A stretch of DNA of 36,882 nucleotides from Acidobacteriota bacterium. Lineage in GTDB: Bacteria > Acidobacteriota > Vicinamibacteria > Vicinamibacterales > UBA2999. This document shows, piece by piece, positions 1 through 7,700 of this stretch. Within the stretch, counting starts at the first letter, position 1. Every line of letters begins with the position of its first letter. The position numbers and the translations under genes are program-made. The notes under the pieces are model-generated. The model was given only the letters and a program-made list of their open reading frames with translations. It had not been told where the DNA came from and searched no databases. The stretch lies in contig JAKFXY010000031.1 in NCBI GenBank assembly GCA_021731165.1, positions 1 to 36,882 on the forward strand, read 5' to 3'.

Positions 1-29
1 AGATCTGATACGATGGAAGTTCCGCCTGC

Positions 30-1694
30 ATGCTGCGCTTTCTCCGGATACGGAACCTGGCCGTCATCGAGTCCGTCGAGGTCGAGTTCGAACCCGGATT
101 CAACGTCCTCACGGGTGAGACCGGCGCCGGCAAGTCCATCCTCGTCGACGCTGTCGGTCTGCTCCTCGGTGCGCGCGGGTCGTCCGATCTCGTTCGCACA
201 GGCGAATCGCTCGCCACCATCGAGGCCATCATCGACGACGGGGACCGCGAGTGTGTCCTCCGGCGTGAGATCACCAGCCAAGGACGCAGCCGTTCCTTCA
301 TCAACGGAACTGTCGCTACGGCTGCGGCATTGAGGGATCTCTCCCTACGCCTCGTGGAGCTCCACGGCCAGCACGAACATCAGGCGCTGCTGGATCCGCT
401 GACGCATCTGCCGCTGCTCGACGCCTATTGCGACCTCGGCGATCTCTCCACCCGTGTCGCGGCCGCCTGGGGAGACGTGCGAAGGCTGCGCGATCAGCTC
501 GATCGTTCTCGCATGGACGCTCGCGAGAAAATCGCGCGCCTCGACCTCATCGCCTTTCAGCTCGGAGAGATCGAGCGGGCTGCGCCAAGGCCTGGAGAGG
601 ACGTCGAGCTCGCGGCTACGCGGCACGTATTGGCGAGCGCCGAGCGGGTCCAGCGGATCTGCGAGGAGAGCTATTCCGCGCTCTACGAGCGTGATGGAGC
701 GGTGCTCGCGGAACTTGGCGGCGTCTGGAAGCGAGTCAGCGAACTCGCCGGCATCGATCCGCAGTTCGCGCCCTATCTGGACGCACGCGACTCCATCAAG
801 TCGCAGCTCGAGGAGCTGGCCTTCCACCTTCGCCGCTACGCGGATAGCGTCGATGCCTCTCCCGCACGACTCGAGCAGATCGACGATCGGGTGGCGCTGA
901 TCGAACGTCTGAAGAAGAAATACGGGCCCGCGCTGCAGGACGTCATCCAGACGGGCACAACGCTCGCGCGCGAGCGGGACCTCCTGGCTGAAGCGGGGGA
1001 GCGGTCGGAAGATGTCGAACGGTCGCTCGTGGCGGCGACGGCTCGCTACCTCTCGGTGGCCCGTGATCTATCGGGCAAACGACGTTCGGCGGCAGTGCGC
1101 GTCGGCCAGCAGCTCGAGGCTCTCCTGGCGCAGCTGGCCATGGCGAGAACGCGCATTGAACTGCGGTTCGCTCAGTCCGAGCTTCAGGAGTCGATGTGGA
1201 GCGAGCGGGGAATCGACCAGGCCGAATTCTATGTCTCGCCAAATCCCGGCGAGGACTTGCGGCCGCTGACACGCGTCGCGTCCGGCGGAGAGCTTTCAAG
1301 GATCATGCTCGCACTCAAGACGATGGCCGTGGCGGACTCCGCGACCAAGACATTGATTTTCGATGAAGTGGACGCAGGGATAGGTGGGCGGGTGGCAGAC
1401 GTTGTTGGCGCCAAGCTGAAGGCGTTAGGCGACCGCTTCCAGGTACTCTGCATTACGCACCTGCCGCAGATCGCTGCGCACGGGACAACGCAGTTTCGCA
1501 TCGAGAAGCACATCCGAGGCACGCGAACGGTGACGACCGTGGAGCGTCTCGACGCCGACGGCAGAGTGGAGGAGATCGCCAGGATGATCGGAGGCTCAGC
1601 CGGCAGCGCACGGGTACGGGCGAGTGCCAGAGAGCTCCTTGACGCCGGGACGGCGAAAGGCGAAAGCGAAAGGCGAAAGTCCCGCAAGGACTGA
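30..1694 (+). CDS. recN: DNA repair ATPase RecN
   Basis: SMC-like ATPase of double-strand-break repair, expected to act in the cytosol on DNA. The 554-residue length is typical of the family. The Walker A motif GETGAGKS is at residues 29-36, followed by the usual Q-loop region. A central coiled-coil part is rich in Arg, Glu and Leu. The C-terminal ATPase half carries the ABC signature SGGELSR (from residue 418), Walker B TLIFDE (D445, E446), DAGIGG and the H-loop ITHLPQIAAHG. The ATG start at 30 gives the canonical N-terminus MLRFLRIRNLAVIE; a GGAAG about 11 bases upstream is a possible ribosome site. It is followed after 6 bases by miaB, so the two are probably co-transcribed. The window starts only 29 bases upstream, so its promoter is not visible. 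The call is secure. Confidence 0.97.
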   Translation: MLRFLRIRNLAVIESVEVEFEPGFNVLTGETGAGKSILVDAVGLLLGARGSSDLVRTGESLATIEAIIDDGDRECVLRREITSQGRSRSFINGTVATAAALRDLSLRLVELHGQHEHQALLDPLTHLPLLDAYCDLGDLSTRVAAAWGDVRRLRDQLDRSRMDAREKIARLDLIAFQLGEIERAAPRPGEDVELAATRHVLASAERVQRICEESYSALYERDGAVLAELGGVWKRVSELAGIDPQFAPYLDARDSIKSQLEELAFHLRRYADSVDASPARLEQIDDRVALIERLKKKYGPALQDVIQTGTTLARERDLLAEAGERSEDVERSLVAATARYLSVARDLSGKRRSAAVRVGQQLEALLAQLAMARTRIELRFAQSELQESMWSERGIDQAEFYVSPNPGEDLRPLTRVASGGELSRIMLALKTMAVADSATKTLIFDEVDAGIGGRVADVVGAKLKALGDRFQVLCITHLPQIAAHGTTQFRIEKHIRGTRTVTTVERLDADGRVEEIARMIGGSAGSARVRASARELLDAGTAKGESERRKSRKD

Positions 1695-1700
1695 AGCAAA

Positions 1701-3068
1701 GTGGCCAAGAAATACCTTATCGAGACCTTCGGCTGCCAGATGAACTTCCACGACTCCGAGCGGATGGCCGGCCTGCTCGAGCAGGCTGGATACGAGTCCA
1801 CGGAAGAAGACATCGAGGCCGACGTCATCGTCATCAATACCTGCAGCGTGCGGGAACACGCGGAGGAAAAGCTTTACACACGACTTGGAGAACTGCGGGT
1901 GCTCGCGGAGGAGACGGGACGCCACCCCGTCGTCACCGTCGCCGGCTGCGTTGCGCAGCAGGAAGGCGACCGCCTCATCAAGAAGACCAACGGCCACATC
2001 ATCGACGTCGTCATCGGGACACAGCGGCAGAAGATGCTGCCCATGCTCGTCGAGCGAGCCACCCACACGTCCCGCGCCGCGATCGACATCAGCCCATGGG
2101 ACGATGTGTCGTTTCCCCTGGGGATGGCCCGGCGCGGCGACCCAGTGAAGGCGTACGTCACCATTGTCGAAGGTTGCAACGACCACTGCGCATTTTGCGT
2201 CGTGCCGCACACCAGAGGGCACGAGCGGATGCGCGCCAGGGCAGACATCCTGGCCGACGTCGAAGAGGCCGCCGCCGCCGGACGACCAGAGATCCAGCTC
2301 CTCGGACAGATCGTCAACCACTACCAGGCCCCGGATGACCCGCGCTGTGACTTCGCCCAGCTCCTTGCGGAAGTCAACGACGTGCCCGGCGTCCAGCGTA
2401 TCCGATTCGCCAGTCCTCATCCGCGCCATACAGGCCGGAGACTCATCGAAGCGATACGCGACCTACCCAAGGTGTGCAAGCACCTGCACCTACCGGTGCA
2501 ATCGGGCTCATCCCGGATCCTCGCGGCGATGCGACGGCGCCACACACGGGAGGCGTATCTCGATCTCGTGGGACAGATTCGCGAGGCCATCCCGGACGTC
2601 ACGCTATCGACCGATATGATCGTTGGCTTCCCCGGGGAGACCAATGACGACTTCGACCAGACGCTCTCGCTCACCGAAGCCGTGCAGTACCAGAGCATCT
2701 TCTCGTTCAAATACTCCGTGCGGCCGAACACCCTGGCCTCGCTTCGAATGGCCGACGACGTGAACGCAGACGAGAAGACCCGGAGAATCATGACGCTGCA
2801 GGCGCTGCAGCGTCGGATACAAACTCGACTTCACGAACGGAGAATCGGCGCGCGCGTGGACGTTCTGGTGGATTCCGTCAACCGACGGGGGACGGCGGAA
2901 ATTTCTGGACGCACTGACGGCAACACCGTTGTGAGCCTGCCCGCTCCAACTGGCGAACCGGACCTGTCTCGCTGGATTGGCCGCACCGTCACGGTCATCA
3001 TCCGACGCGCCGGGCCGCACGGCCTCTGGGGAGAGGCGTCAACTGGAGCGCTGGAGTCGGCACTATGA
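1701..3068 (+). CDS. miaB: tRNA-2-methylthio-N6-dimethylallyladenosine synthase MiaB
   Basis: Radical-SAM methylthiotransferase that converts i6A37 to ms2i6A37 in tRNAs reading UNN codons. It starts with GTG at 1701, giving MAKKYLIETFGCQMN. The N-terminal UPF0004 domain has its three cluster-binding Cys in GCQMN, NTCSVRE and AGCVAQQ. The radical-SAM CxxxCxxC is in VEGCNDHCAFCVVP near residue 160. A C-terminal TRAM-like RNA-binding domain follows (about residues 385-450). The length of 455 is normal. The motif usually written LLGQNVN reads LLGQIVNHY here; the family varies at this point. It lies 6 bases after recN, and its TGA overlaps the next ATG (ATGA), indicating translational coupling. 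A paralogous MtaB or RimO role is less likely because the N-terminus and spacing match MiaB. Confidence 0.96.
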   Translation: MAKKYLIETFGCQMNFHDSERMAGLLEQAGYESTEEDIEADVIVINTCSVREHAEEKLYTRLGELRVLAEETGRHPVVTVAGCVAQQEGDRLIKKTNGHIIDVVIGTQRQKMLPMLVERATHTSRAAIDISPWDDVSFPLGMARRGDPVKAYVTIVEGCNDHCAFCVVPHTRGHERMRARADILADVEEAAAAGRPEIQLLGQIVNHYQAPDDPRCDFAQLLAEVNDVPGVQRIRFASPHPRHTGRRLIEAIRDLPKVCKHLHLPVQSGSSRILAAMRRRHTREAYLDLVGQIREAIPDVTLSTDMIVGFPGETNDDFDQTLSLTEAVQYQSIFSFKYSVRPNTLASLRMADDVNADEKTRRIMTLQALQRRIQTRLHERRIGARVDVLVDSVNRRGTAEISGRTDGNTVVSLPAPTGEPDLSRWIGRTVTVIIRRAGPHGLWGEASTGALESAL

Positions 3069-3568
3069 GCGACGACATGAATATGTTGATTGAGATGAGC
3101 ATCAAGGGACTGATGGTGGACCCCGTCACGAACACGCCGATCGTGATTCTGAAAGACAAGGGCGGGGATCGAGTCCTTCCAATCTGGGTTGGCATCTTTG
3201 AAGCCAATGCGATCGCGCTGCAGATTGAGAACATCGCCACGCCCCGGCCCATGACACACGACCTGTTGCGCAACGTGATTTCAGACATGGACGGGCGGGT
3301 CGACCGAGTGGTCGTGTGCGACCTTAAGGACAACACCTTCTACGCCATCATTCACCTCACGGTGCGAGGAGAGCGTGTCGCCATCGACGCACGGCCGAGC
3401 GACGCGATCGCGCTGGCACTGCGAACACAGTCGCCGATTCTCGTGGACGAGACCGTCATCGACAATGCGAAGACCGTGGATTTCGGGACGGGCGGCGCCG
3501 ACAGCGATCGACTCCAGAAGTGGCTCGAGAGCCTCGACCCGGACGATCTCGGCAAGTACAAGATGTAG
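3065..3568 (+). CDS. Bifunctional nuclease family protein (DUF151/BFN)
   Basis: A 167-residue protein of the BFN/DUF151 family, which is named after plant and Thermotoga members with reported nuclease activity; the bacterial physiological role is not settled. Visible family features are the N-terminal segment MSIKGLMVDPVTNTPIVILKD, the core LPIWVGIFEANAIALQIEN, then RPMTHDLL and the conserved IDARPSDAIALALRTQSPI. The C-terminal tail is short, ending in LDPDDLGKYKM; some relatives carry an extra UVR-like segment that is absent here. The ATG overlaps the miaB stop by 4 bases, so it is the last gene of the recN-miaB-bfn run. BFN genes are often found next to miaB, which supports the call. A perfect 20-bp palindrome begins directly after its stop codon. 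Confidence 0.9.
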   Translation: MSDDMNMLIEMSIKGLMVDPVTNTPIVILKDKGGDRVLPIWVGIFEANAIALQIENIATPRPMTHDLLRNVISDMDGRVDRVVVCDLKDNTFYAIIHLTVRGERVAIDARPSDAIALALRTQSPILVDETVIDNAKTVDFGTGGADSDRLQKWLESLDPDDLGKYKM

Positions 3569-3588
3569 ATTGTCGGCCGGCCGACAAT
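3569..3588. repeat. Perfect 20-bp palindrome after bfn stop
   Basis: ATTGTCGGCC followed by its exact reverse complement GGCCGACAAT, beginning on the base after the TAG stop of the nuclease-family gene. As RNA it would fold into a GC-rich stem with a GGCC tip. No T-run follows, so it is not a standard intrinsic terminator. It may be a Rho-type or weak terminator, or a dimeric protein binding site. It is not similar to the usual parS sequence although parA follows 175 bases later. Confidence 0.7.
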
Positions 3589-3620
3589 GCGAGCGCGCGA
3601 CCATAAGCCGCCCCAAATTT

Positions 3621-3638
3621 CCGGAGGATGACCTCCGG
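3621..3638. repeat. Inverted repeat, 7-bp stem, 4-base loop
   Basis: CCGGAGG, ATGA, CCTCCGG. A compact hairpin in the bfn-parA gap with no following T-run. It is the second of three hairpins in about 130 bases. Function is unknown; weak terminator or regulatory element are both possible. Confidence 0.5.
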
Positions 3639-3677
3639 GGTTCCGCCCCAGATCCGGCCTTCGCCCGGACTCCGATT

Positions 3678-3698
3678 CCACCCCAGGCATTGGGGTGG
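3678..3698. repeat. Inverted repeat abutting the parA -35 box
   Basis: CCACCCCA, GGCAT, TGGGGTGG: a perfect 8-bp stem with a 5-base loop ending one base before the TTGACA of the parA promoter. The location would suit an operator for autoregulation of parAB (ParA-type proteins often repress their own operon), or a boundary terminator for the recN run. This is inference from position. Confidence 0.5.
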
Positions 3699-3727
3699 TT
3701 GACACATCGGACCACCATCCCTAGAAT
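3699..3727 (+). promoter_or_regulatory. Sigma70-type promoter of parAB
   Basis: Perfect -35 TTGACA (3699-3704), 17-bp spacer, -10 TAGAAT (3722-3727). A start site near 3734 would give a leader of about 29 bases before parA. This is the best-matching promoter seen in the window and separates parAB from the recN-miaB-bfn run. Confidence 0.75.
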
Positions 3728-3762
3728 GGGCGCACTCCTCGATGGTGCTGTCCAGACGATAA

Positions 3763-4533
3763 ATGATCGTTGCAATCGCGAACCAGAAGGGCGGGGTCGG
3801 GAAGACCACAACCGCCGTGAACCTCGCCGCCGCTCTGGCGATGCGGGGAAAGAAGACGCTGCTCATCGACTTGGACCCTCAAGCCAACAGCAGCATTTCA
3901 TTTCTCGACCTCAGCGCGATCCAGCGCAGCACCTATGACGCGATCGCCGACAACGCACTCTCCCTGGCCGACATCATTCATGCCGCACCGCTCGAGAATC
4001 TGTTCATCGCGCCGGCGCGTATCGGCCTCGCCAAGCTGGAGTCACGACTTGTGGGCGAGCTCGATGCCCACTTTCGACTGAAGGACAAGATCGCTCAACT
4101 GGCCGGGGAGTACGCACACATTGTCATCGACTGCCCACCGGCGCTGGGACTACTGACCGTCAACGCCCTAGTCGCGGCATCACATCTGTTGATCCCCATC
4201 CAGTCGTCCTACTTCGCGCTGGAGGGAACAGACGACTTGCTGGAGACGATCGAAAAGGTGCGGCAGCGGGCGAATCCGGCGCTGCGCATCCTGGGGGTCG
4301 TGATCACCATGCACGACAAGCGGACTGCGCTGGCCAGGGACATCCGGGAACAAATCCAGAAGGTCTTTGGCGGCAAAGTCTTCAACACCGTGATTGCCAA
4401 GAGCGTCAGGCTCGAGGAGAGCCCCGCCTACAAGGAATCCATCTTCACTTTTGCGCCAGAATCGAGCGGCGCAACCGATTATTACCGCCTGTGCGAGGAG
4501 GTCATCGAACGTGTTGAAGCGCGGACTGCCTGA
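3763..4533 (+). CDS. parA: Chromosome partitioning ATPase ParA (Soj type)
   Basis: A 256-residue deviant-Walker ATPase that forms ATP-dependent dimers on the nucleoid and moves ParB-parS complexes. The motif KGGVGKTT is at residues 9-16, LLIDLDPQANSS follows near residue 33, and VIDCPPALGLL carries the Walker B/switch II region. There is no N-terminal HTH extension, as in chromosomal Soj. The start MIVAIANQKGGVGKT is the normal family start; no clear Shine-Dalgarno precedes it. The promoter is just upstream, and parB begins inside its last 23 bases. It most likely acts on chromosome segregation, though a plasmid- or element-derived par system cannot be excluded from sequence alone. Confidence 0.94.
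   Translation: MIVAIANQKGGVGKTTTAVNLAAALAMRGKKTLLIDLDPQANSSISFLDLSAIQRSTYDAIADNALSLADIIHAAPLENLFIAPARIGLAKLESRLVGELDAHFRLKDKIAQLAGEYAHIVIDCPPALGLLTVNALVAASHLLIPIQSSYFALEGTDDLLETIEKVRQRANPALRILGVVITMHDKRTALARDIREQIQKVFGGKVFNTVIAKSVRLEESPAYKESIFTFAPESSGATDYYRLCEEVIERVEARTA
4496..4501 (+). promoter_or_regulatory. Ribosome binding site fixing the parB start
   Basis: AGGAGG inside the 3' end of parA, 9 bases before the GTG at 4511. It decides for this GTG over the upstream in-frame ATG at 4394, which would add 39 non-conserved residues read out of frame from parA. Confidence 0.8.
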
Positions 4534-5332
4534 GACGCTCCGGATGCGGCACGACGAGCACTACGTCGAGGCGCTGGCGGCCTCGGCAGGAAAGCCCGTC
4601 GGGCTGATCGTCCCCATCGACCTGCTCGATCCGAACCCGACTCAGCCTCGCCAGGTCATGGGCGACCTGTCCGAGCTGATGGCTTCCGTGGCGGAGAAGG
4701 GCATTATCGAGCCCCTGATCGTGCGGCAGCGCACTGGGCGCTTCCAGATTATCGCCGGCGAGCGGCGGTACCACGCCGCCGTGCAAGTGGGACTCTCCGA
4801 GGTGCCGGTGATCGTCCGCGAGGTCGACGACATCGAGGTCATGGAACTGGCGCTCGTCGAGAACCTCCAGCGCAAGGATCTGACGGCGTTTGAAGAGGCC
4901 GAGGCCCTGAACCAGCTGGCGCAGCGGTGCAAGTACACGCACGAGGACATGGCGCGGAAGCTCGGCAAGTCACGTACCTCCATCACGGAATCGCTATCGC
5001 TGAACCAGATGCCAGACGAGGTTCGGCGCGTATGTCGGCTGGCCGACATCACCTCCAAATCCACGCTTCTCCTGATTGTCCGGCAGGCGGATCCTCACAA
5101 GATGCTGGCGCTCGTAGAGAAGCTCGCGGGCCAGGGCGGGGCCACGCGCGAGAGCGTCCGCAAGGAGACCGCGAAGCCCAAGGCGGGCCGCCCGAAGAAC
5201 TTCGTGTTTGCTTTCAGGCCTCCCACCAAAGCCTTTCAGCTGAGAATGAGCTTCACCAAGGGTCGGGTGGACAAGGCCGAGATCATTTCGGCGCTGGAAA
5301 ACATTCTGCGCGAGCTTCGGGCGTCCAAATAG
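4511..5332 (+). CDS. parB: Chromosome partitioning protein ParB
   Basis: CTP-dependent DNA-sliding clamp that loads at parS and partners ParA. From the GTG start it is 273 residues. The N-terminal ParB/Srx domain starts at VPIDLLDPNPTQPR (about residue 34), with box II GERRYHAA (83-90) and box III VENLQRKDL (116-124). A HTH follows in EDMARKLGKSRTSITESL, then a short C-terminal dimerisation segment ending LENILRELRASK. The usual GERRxRA box has His (residue 88) where Arg is normal, which may affect nucleotide or DNA contacts. It overlaps parA by 23 bases and is translationally coupled. No parS-like site was seen by eye in the window. A dif-like site lies 80 bases downstream. Confidence 0.93.
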   Translation: MLKRGLPETLRMRHDEHYVEALAASAGKPVGLIVPIDLLDPNPTQPRQVMGDLSELMASVAEKGIIEPLIVRQRTGRFQIIAGERRYHAAVQVGLSEVPVIVREVDDIEVMELALVENLQRKDLTAFEEAEALNQLAQRCKYTHEDMARKLGKSRTSITESLSLNQMPDEVRRVCRLADITSKSTLLLIVRQADPHKMLALVEKLAGQGGATRESVRKETAKPKAGRPKNFVFAFRPPTKAFQLRMSFTKGRVDKAEIISALENILRELRASK

Positions 5333-5396
5333 CGCTCCAGCCTGGCCTCGGAAGCCGTCGGATCTTTCAGATTCCTGGCGTCTCGATCCTCATTTC

Positions 5397-5443
5397 ATTG
5401 GCCAACTCAACAGAGTCGCATAATAGGCGTTATGTTAACCAAT
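5397..5443. terminator. Imperfect stem-loop between convergent parB and GH57 genes
   Basis: ATTGGCCAAC (5397-5406) pairs with GTTAACCAAT (5434-5443) at 8 of 10 positions, with an inner CATAA/TTATG stem. Located between convergent genes, it could act as a bidirectional terminator, but it lacks a clear T-run and overlaps the dif-like site, which explains the inner repeat better. Confidence 0.3.
5413..5440 (+). other. dif: dif-like XerCD recombination site
   Basis: A 28-bp site with XerC-side arm GAGTCGCATAA (5413-5423), 6-bp centre TAGGCG (5424-5429) and XerD-side arm TTATGTTAACC (5430-5440). Against the E. coli dif arms GGTGCGCATAA and TTATGTTAAAT, the left arm agrees at 8 of 11 positions, including CGCATAA next to the centre. 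The right arm agrees at the first 9 of 11. The dyad CATAA/TTATG flanks a 6-bp centre exactly as in dif. It sits in an AT-richer intergenic pocket between convergent genes. dif sites resolve chromosome dimers in the terminus region. The match rests on comparison from memory; whether it is the single chromosomal site is not known. Confidence 0.72.
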
Positions 5444-5456
5444 AGGTAGGCGCACG

Positions 5457-7685
5457 TCAGGCTGTCCAGCCCGCCGCATTGAAATGCCGGTCCGGCACCG
5501 CAAGCTCGATCGGCTGATGGACAGGATGGTGCTCCAGCTCGACTCCCCTTTGATTAAGCGCAACACGGAGGGCAATCATTGCCCGGGGCCCGACCTCGAG
5601 ACCAGCGAATGGCACCTGAATCTCCAATATCCCGCCCGCGGCAGCTATCAGCCCGTCACACGAGGTGACCGTCCACCCCGACGAACCACCGCGCTTGAGG
5701 AGCTGCACCTCAAGGCCTGAGGCCCCCGTTCGAACCTGCACCCTGATGCCGCCGGGCACGAGAAAGTTCAGGTTGACCTCGACACCATCGTTCAGCAGCA
5801 CTCCGATCCCCTTACCCCCGTCGAGACGAACGAACAGGTGCTCCAGGTCGGACCCGAATTCCACGAGGGTCAGCGCGGGTCCCCTTTCTCCAGACTGGTG
5901 CATTGCACCCTCTCTCAAGCCGGGATCGACCGATCCTGCCCCGATCCACTCGAAATAGCTCGTCACCTCGCCGTCAATCGTCGGTCGGATCAAACCCGTG
6001 GGCGGCGCGATGCGATCGGACGGGGGCTGTGTCGTGATATTGCTGACGAAGAGTTCCTCCGGAATCGGCTTGTCGAGTGCTCGATAGACGTTCCGGACAT
6101 GCCTTCTGAACAGATCGTCGAATGCGAGGTCGTGATCCGATGAGTGATCGTCGCCATACCACCAGAACCAGTCAGAGCCCTCCGCAATGAGCAGCTCTTC
6201 ACGAGCCATTGCCAGCGAGACGTCGGCGAGCCCGGCAGGCGGCGAATCAAGAGCCCGTCGCGCTTCGGTGAGCTGACTCCATCCGCGGTGGTCATCGGGG
6301 TGTCCAATCCAGATGTAGAAGTCACCGTTGATCCAGGAGCCCGGAAAGATTGGCGGCAGCACGACCGACGCGGTACCACACGCCTCGTCCATCGTGACGG
6401 TCTTCAGCTCGGGGTGGTTCGCAAGCCGACTGTAAAGCGCTCGAAGGAATGGACGACCCTGCCCCTCGTAGTGTTCCCAGGCGTTCTCTCCGTCAAGAAT
6501 GACGAAAATCGTGGCGTCTTCTCCGCTGCGTGTCGCGCGATACCGCGTACCGGCCTCCACAAGCCGCGCGACGAAGTCGTCTGCGGCGGCAGCAGCGCCC
6601 CACGAGGAATACGTGAATCCGATCAGGTCTGACAGTGTGTGGTCCCGAAATCCGCAGGCCACGGCCGCCGAATCACGTGCCCCGGATCCGGTGCTCGTCC
6701 TCCCGCCAACTCTGTACGGGCGATACAGCATCTCCGGTTGCACCGCATGCCCGGCATCATCCCGACTGAAGGATCGCCCGAGCGTCCGAGCCAGAATCTC
6801 CTCGTCGGTGGCCATCCAGCGAAAGCCCGCTGCCGCCACCAGTGGAACCATCGCCTCGGAGACGGAGCCCTCCGAGGGCCAGAGACCCACCGGCGCCCGA
6901 CCGAACAACTGACGATGCAACTCGACGGCACGGGCGAGCTGTTCAGCCGCATCCTCGGGGTGGCGGAACGGTTCCCGCGGCATGCGGGACTGGGGATGAG
7001 TCCGCAGGAAGACGTCCGTGTCGCACAGCAGCGGCAGAATCGGGTGATAGAACGGAGACGCCGAGATCTCGATCTGTCCTCGATCGGAGGCCGCGCGATA
7101 CTCCGGGACCACCTGACGCAGGAGCTCGAGCTCGACTTCCCGCAGTACGGTCTTGTCCTGCTCGGTGAAGCCCCGACCCCGGGCCACAAGGTCGCGGACC
7201 CGAACGTCGCGATCGAAGTAGAACGGGTCCACCCAGGCGAGTTTGTGCCAGACCTGCAGGTCCCGGATGTCGTCCACCGAGAACTGCGCGGCCCTGGCCC
7301 GCGCACTCGGACCACCCTCCGGCCCGCGTCGCGCCAGTAACTCTGCGTATCTCGGGTAGGGATCGATCATCCGGGGCCGATGCGCGTGGAAGAAGTGCTC
7401 CACGCAGAATGCCCGTTCCTCGCTCGAGAGACTCTCCGCCGGCTTCATCCCGAGTTCGAGGTGGCGATCCCGGGCCTCCTCTCGCGCAAACGCCTCCAAT
7501 TGGACGAGCAGTGACGGCACCAGATTGAAGGTCACCTTGACCGACGGAAACTCACGAAGAATCGCCGCCATTCCCCAGTAGTCCTTCAGGGCATGGAGAC
7601 GGACCCATGGCAGGATGTGCTCGCCCGTGACCAGGTCCTGGTAGAAGGGCTGGTGCATGTGCCACAGGATCGCGACGCGCGTCAT
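5457..7685 (-). CDS. GH57 family glycoside hydrolase, amylopullulanase-like
   Basis: Cytosolic-looking alpha-glucan-acting enzyme (no signal peptide), 742 residues from the ATG at 7685. Motifs in order: HMHQPFY near the N-terminus (residues 9-15), GLWPSEGSVSE with the probable nucleophile Glu272, and VILDGENAWEHY with the probable acid/base Asp398. These positions and the DGENxWE form resemble the amylopullulanase branch of GH57. A C-terminal beta-rich domain follows from about residue 540. An alternative GTG start at 7694 adds three residues; ATG was chosen because MTRVAILWHMHQPF is the usual family start. It is convergent to parB and divergent from the lptF-lptG fusion, with only 15 bases between start codons. 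The likely role is intracellular glycogen or maltodextrin turnover; exact specificity cannot be read from sequence. Confidence 0.9.
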   Translation of the reverse strand: MTRVAILWHMHQPFYQDLVTGEHILPWVRLHALKDYWGMAAILREFPSVKVTFNLVPSLLVQLEAFAREEARDRHLELGMKPAESLSSEERAFCVEHFFHAHRPRMIDPYPRYAELLARRGPEGGPSARARAAQFSVDDIRDLQVWHKLAWVDPFYFDRDVRVRDLVARGRGFTEQDKTVLREVELELLRQVVPEYRAASDRGQIEISASPFYHPILPLLCDTDVFLRTHPQSRMPREPFRHPEDAAEQLARAVELHRQLFGRAPVGLWPSEGSVSEAMVPLVAAAGFRWMATDEEILARTLGRSFSRDDAGHAVQPEMLYRPYRVGGRTSTGSGARDSAAVACGFRDHTLSDLIGFTYSSWGAAAAADDFVARLVEAGTRYRATRSGEDATIFVILDGENAWEHYEGQGRPFLRALYSRLANHPELKTVTMDEACGTASVVLPPIFPGSWINGDFYIWIGHPDDHRGWSQLTEARRALDSPPAGLADVSLAMAREELLIAEGSDWFWWYGDDHSSDHDLAFDDLFRRHVRNVYRALDKPIPEELFVSNITTQPPSDRIAPPTGLIRPTIDGEVTSYFEWIGAGSVDPGLREGAMHQSGERGPALTLVEFGSDLEHLFVRLDGGKGIGVLLNDGVEVNLNFLVPGGIRVQVRTGASGLEVQLLKRGGSSGWTVTSCDGLIAAAGGILEIQVPFAGLEVGPRAMIALRVALNQRGVELEHHPVHQPIELAVPDRHFNAAGWTA

Positions 7686-7688
7686 AAT
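7683..7688 (+). promoter_or_regulatory. Possible -10 box of the lptF-lptG gene
   Basis: CATAAT, 12 bases before the ATG at 7701, inside the 5' end of the divergent GH57 gene. A start site near 7695 would leave a leader of only a few bases. The -35 is poor, so confidence is low. Confidence 0.3.
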
Positions 7689-7700
7689 GCACACATCTGA

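Noticed and set aside
5397-5443. Treating the dif-like region only as a bidirectional terminator
   Set aside because: The outer stem is imperfect and there is no T-run, while the 11-6-11 layout and arm sequences fit dif much better.
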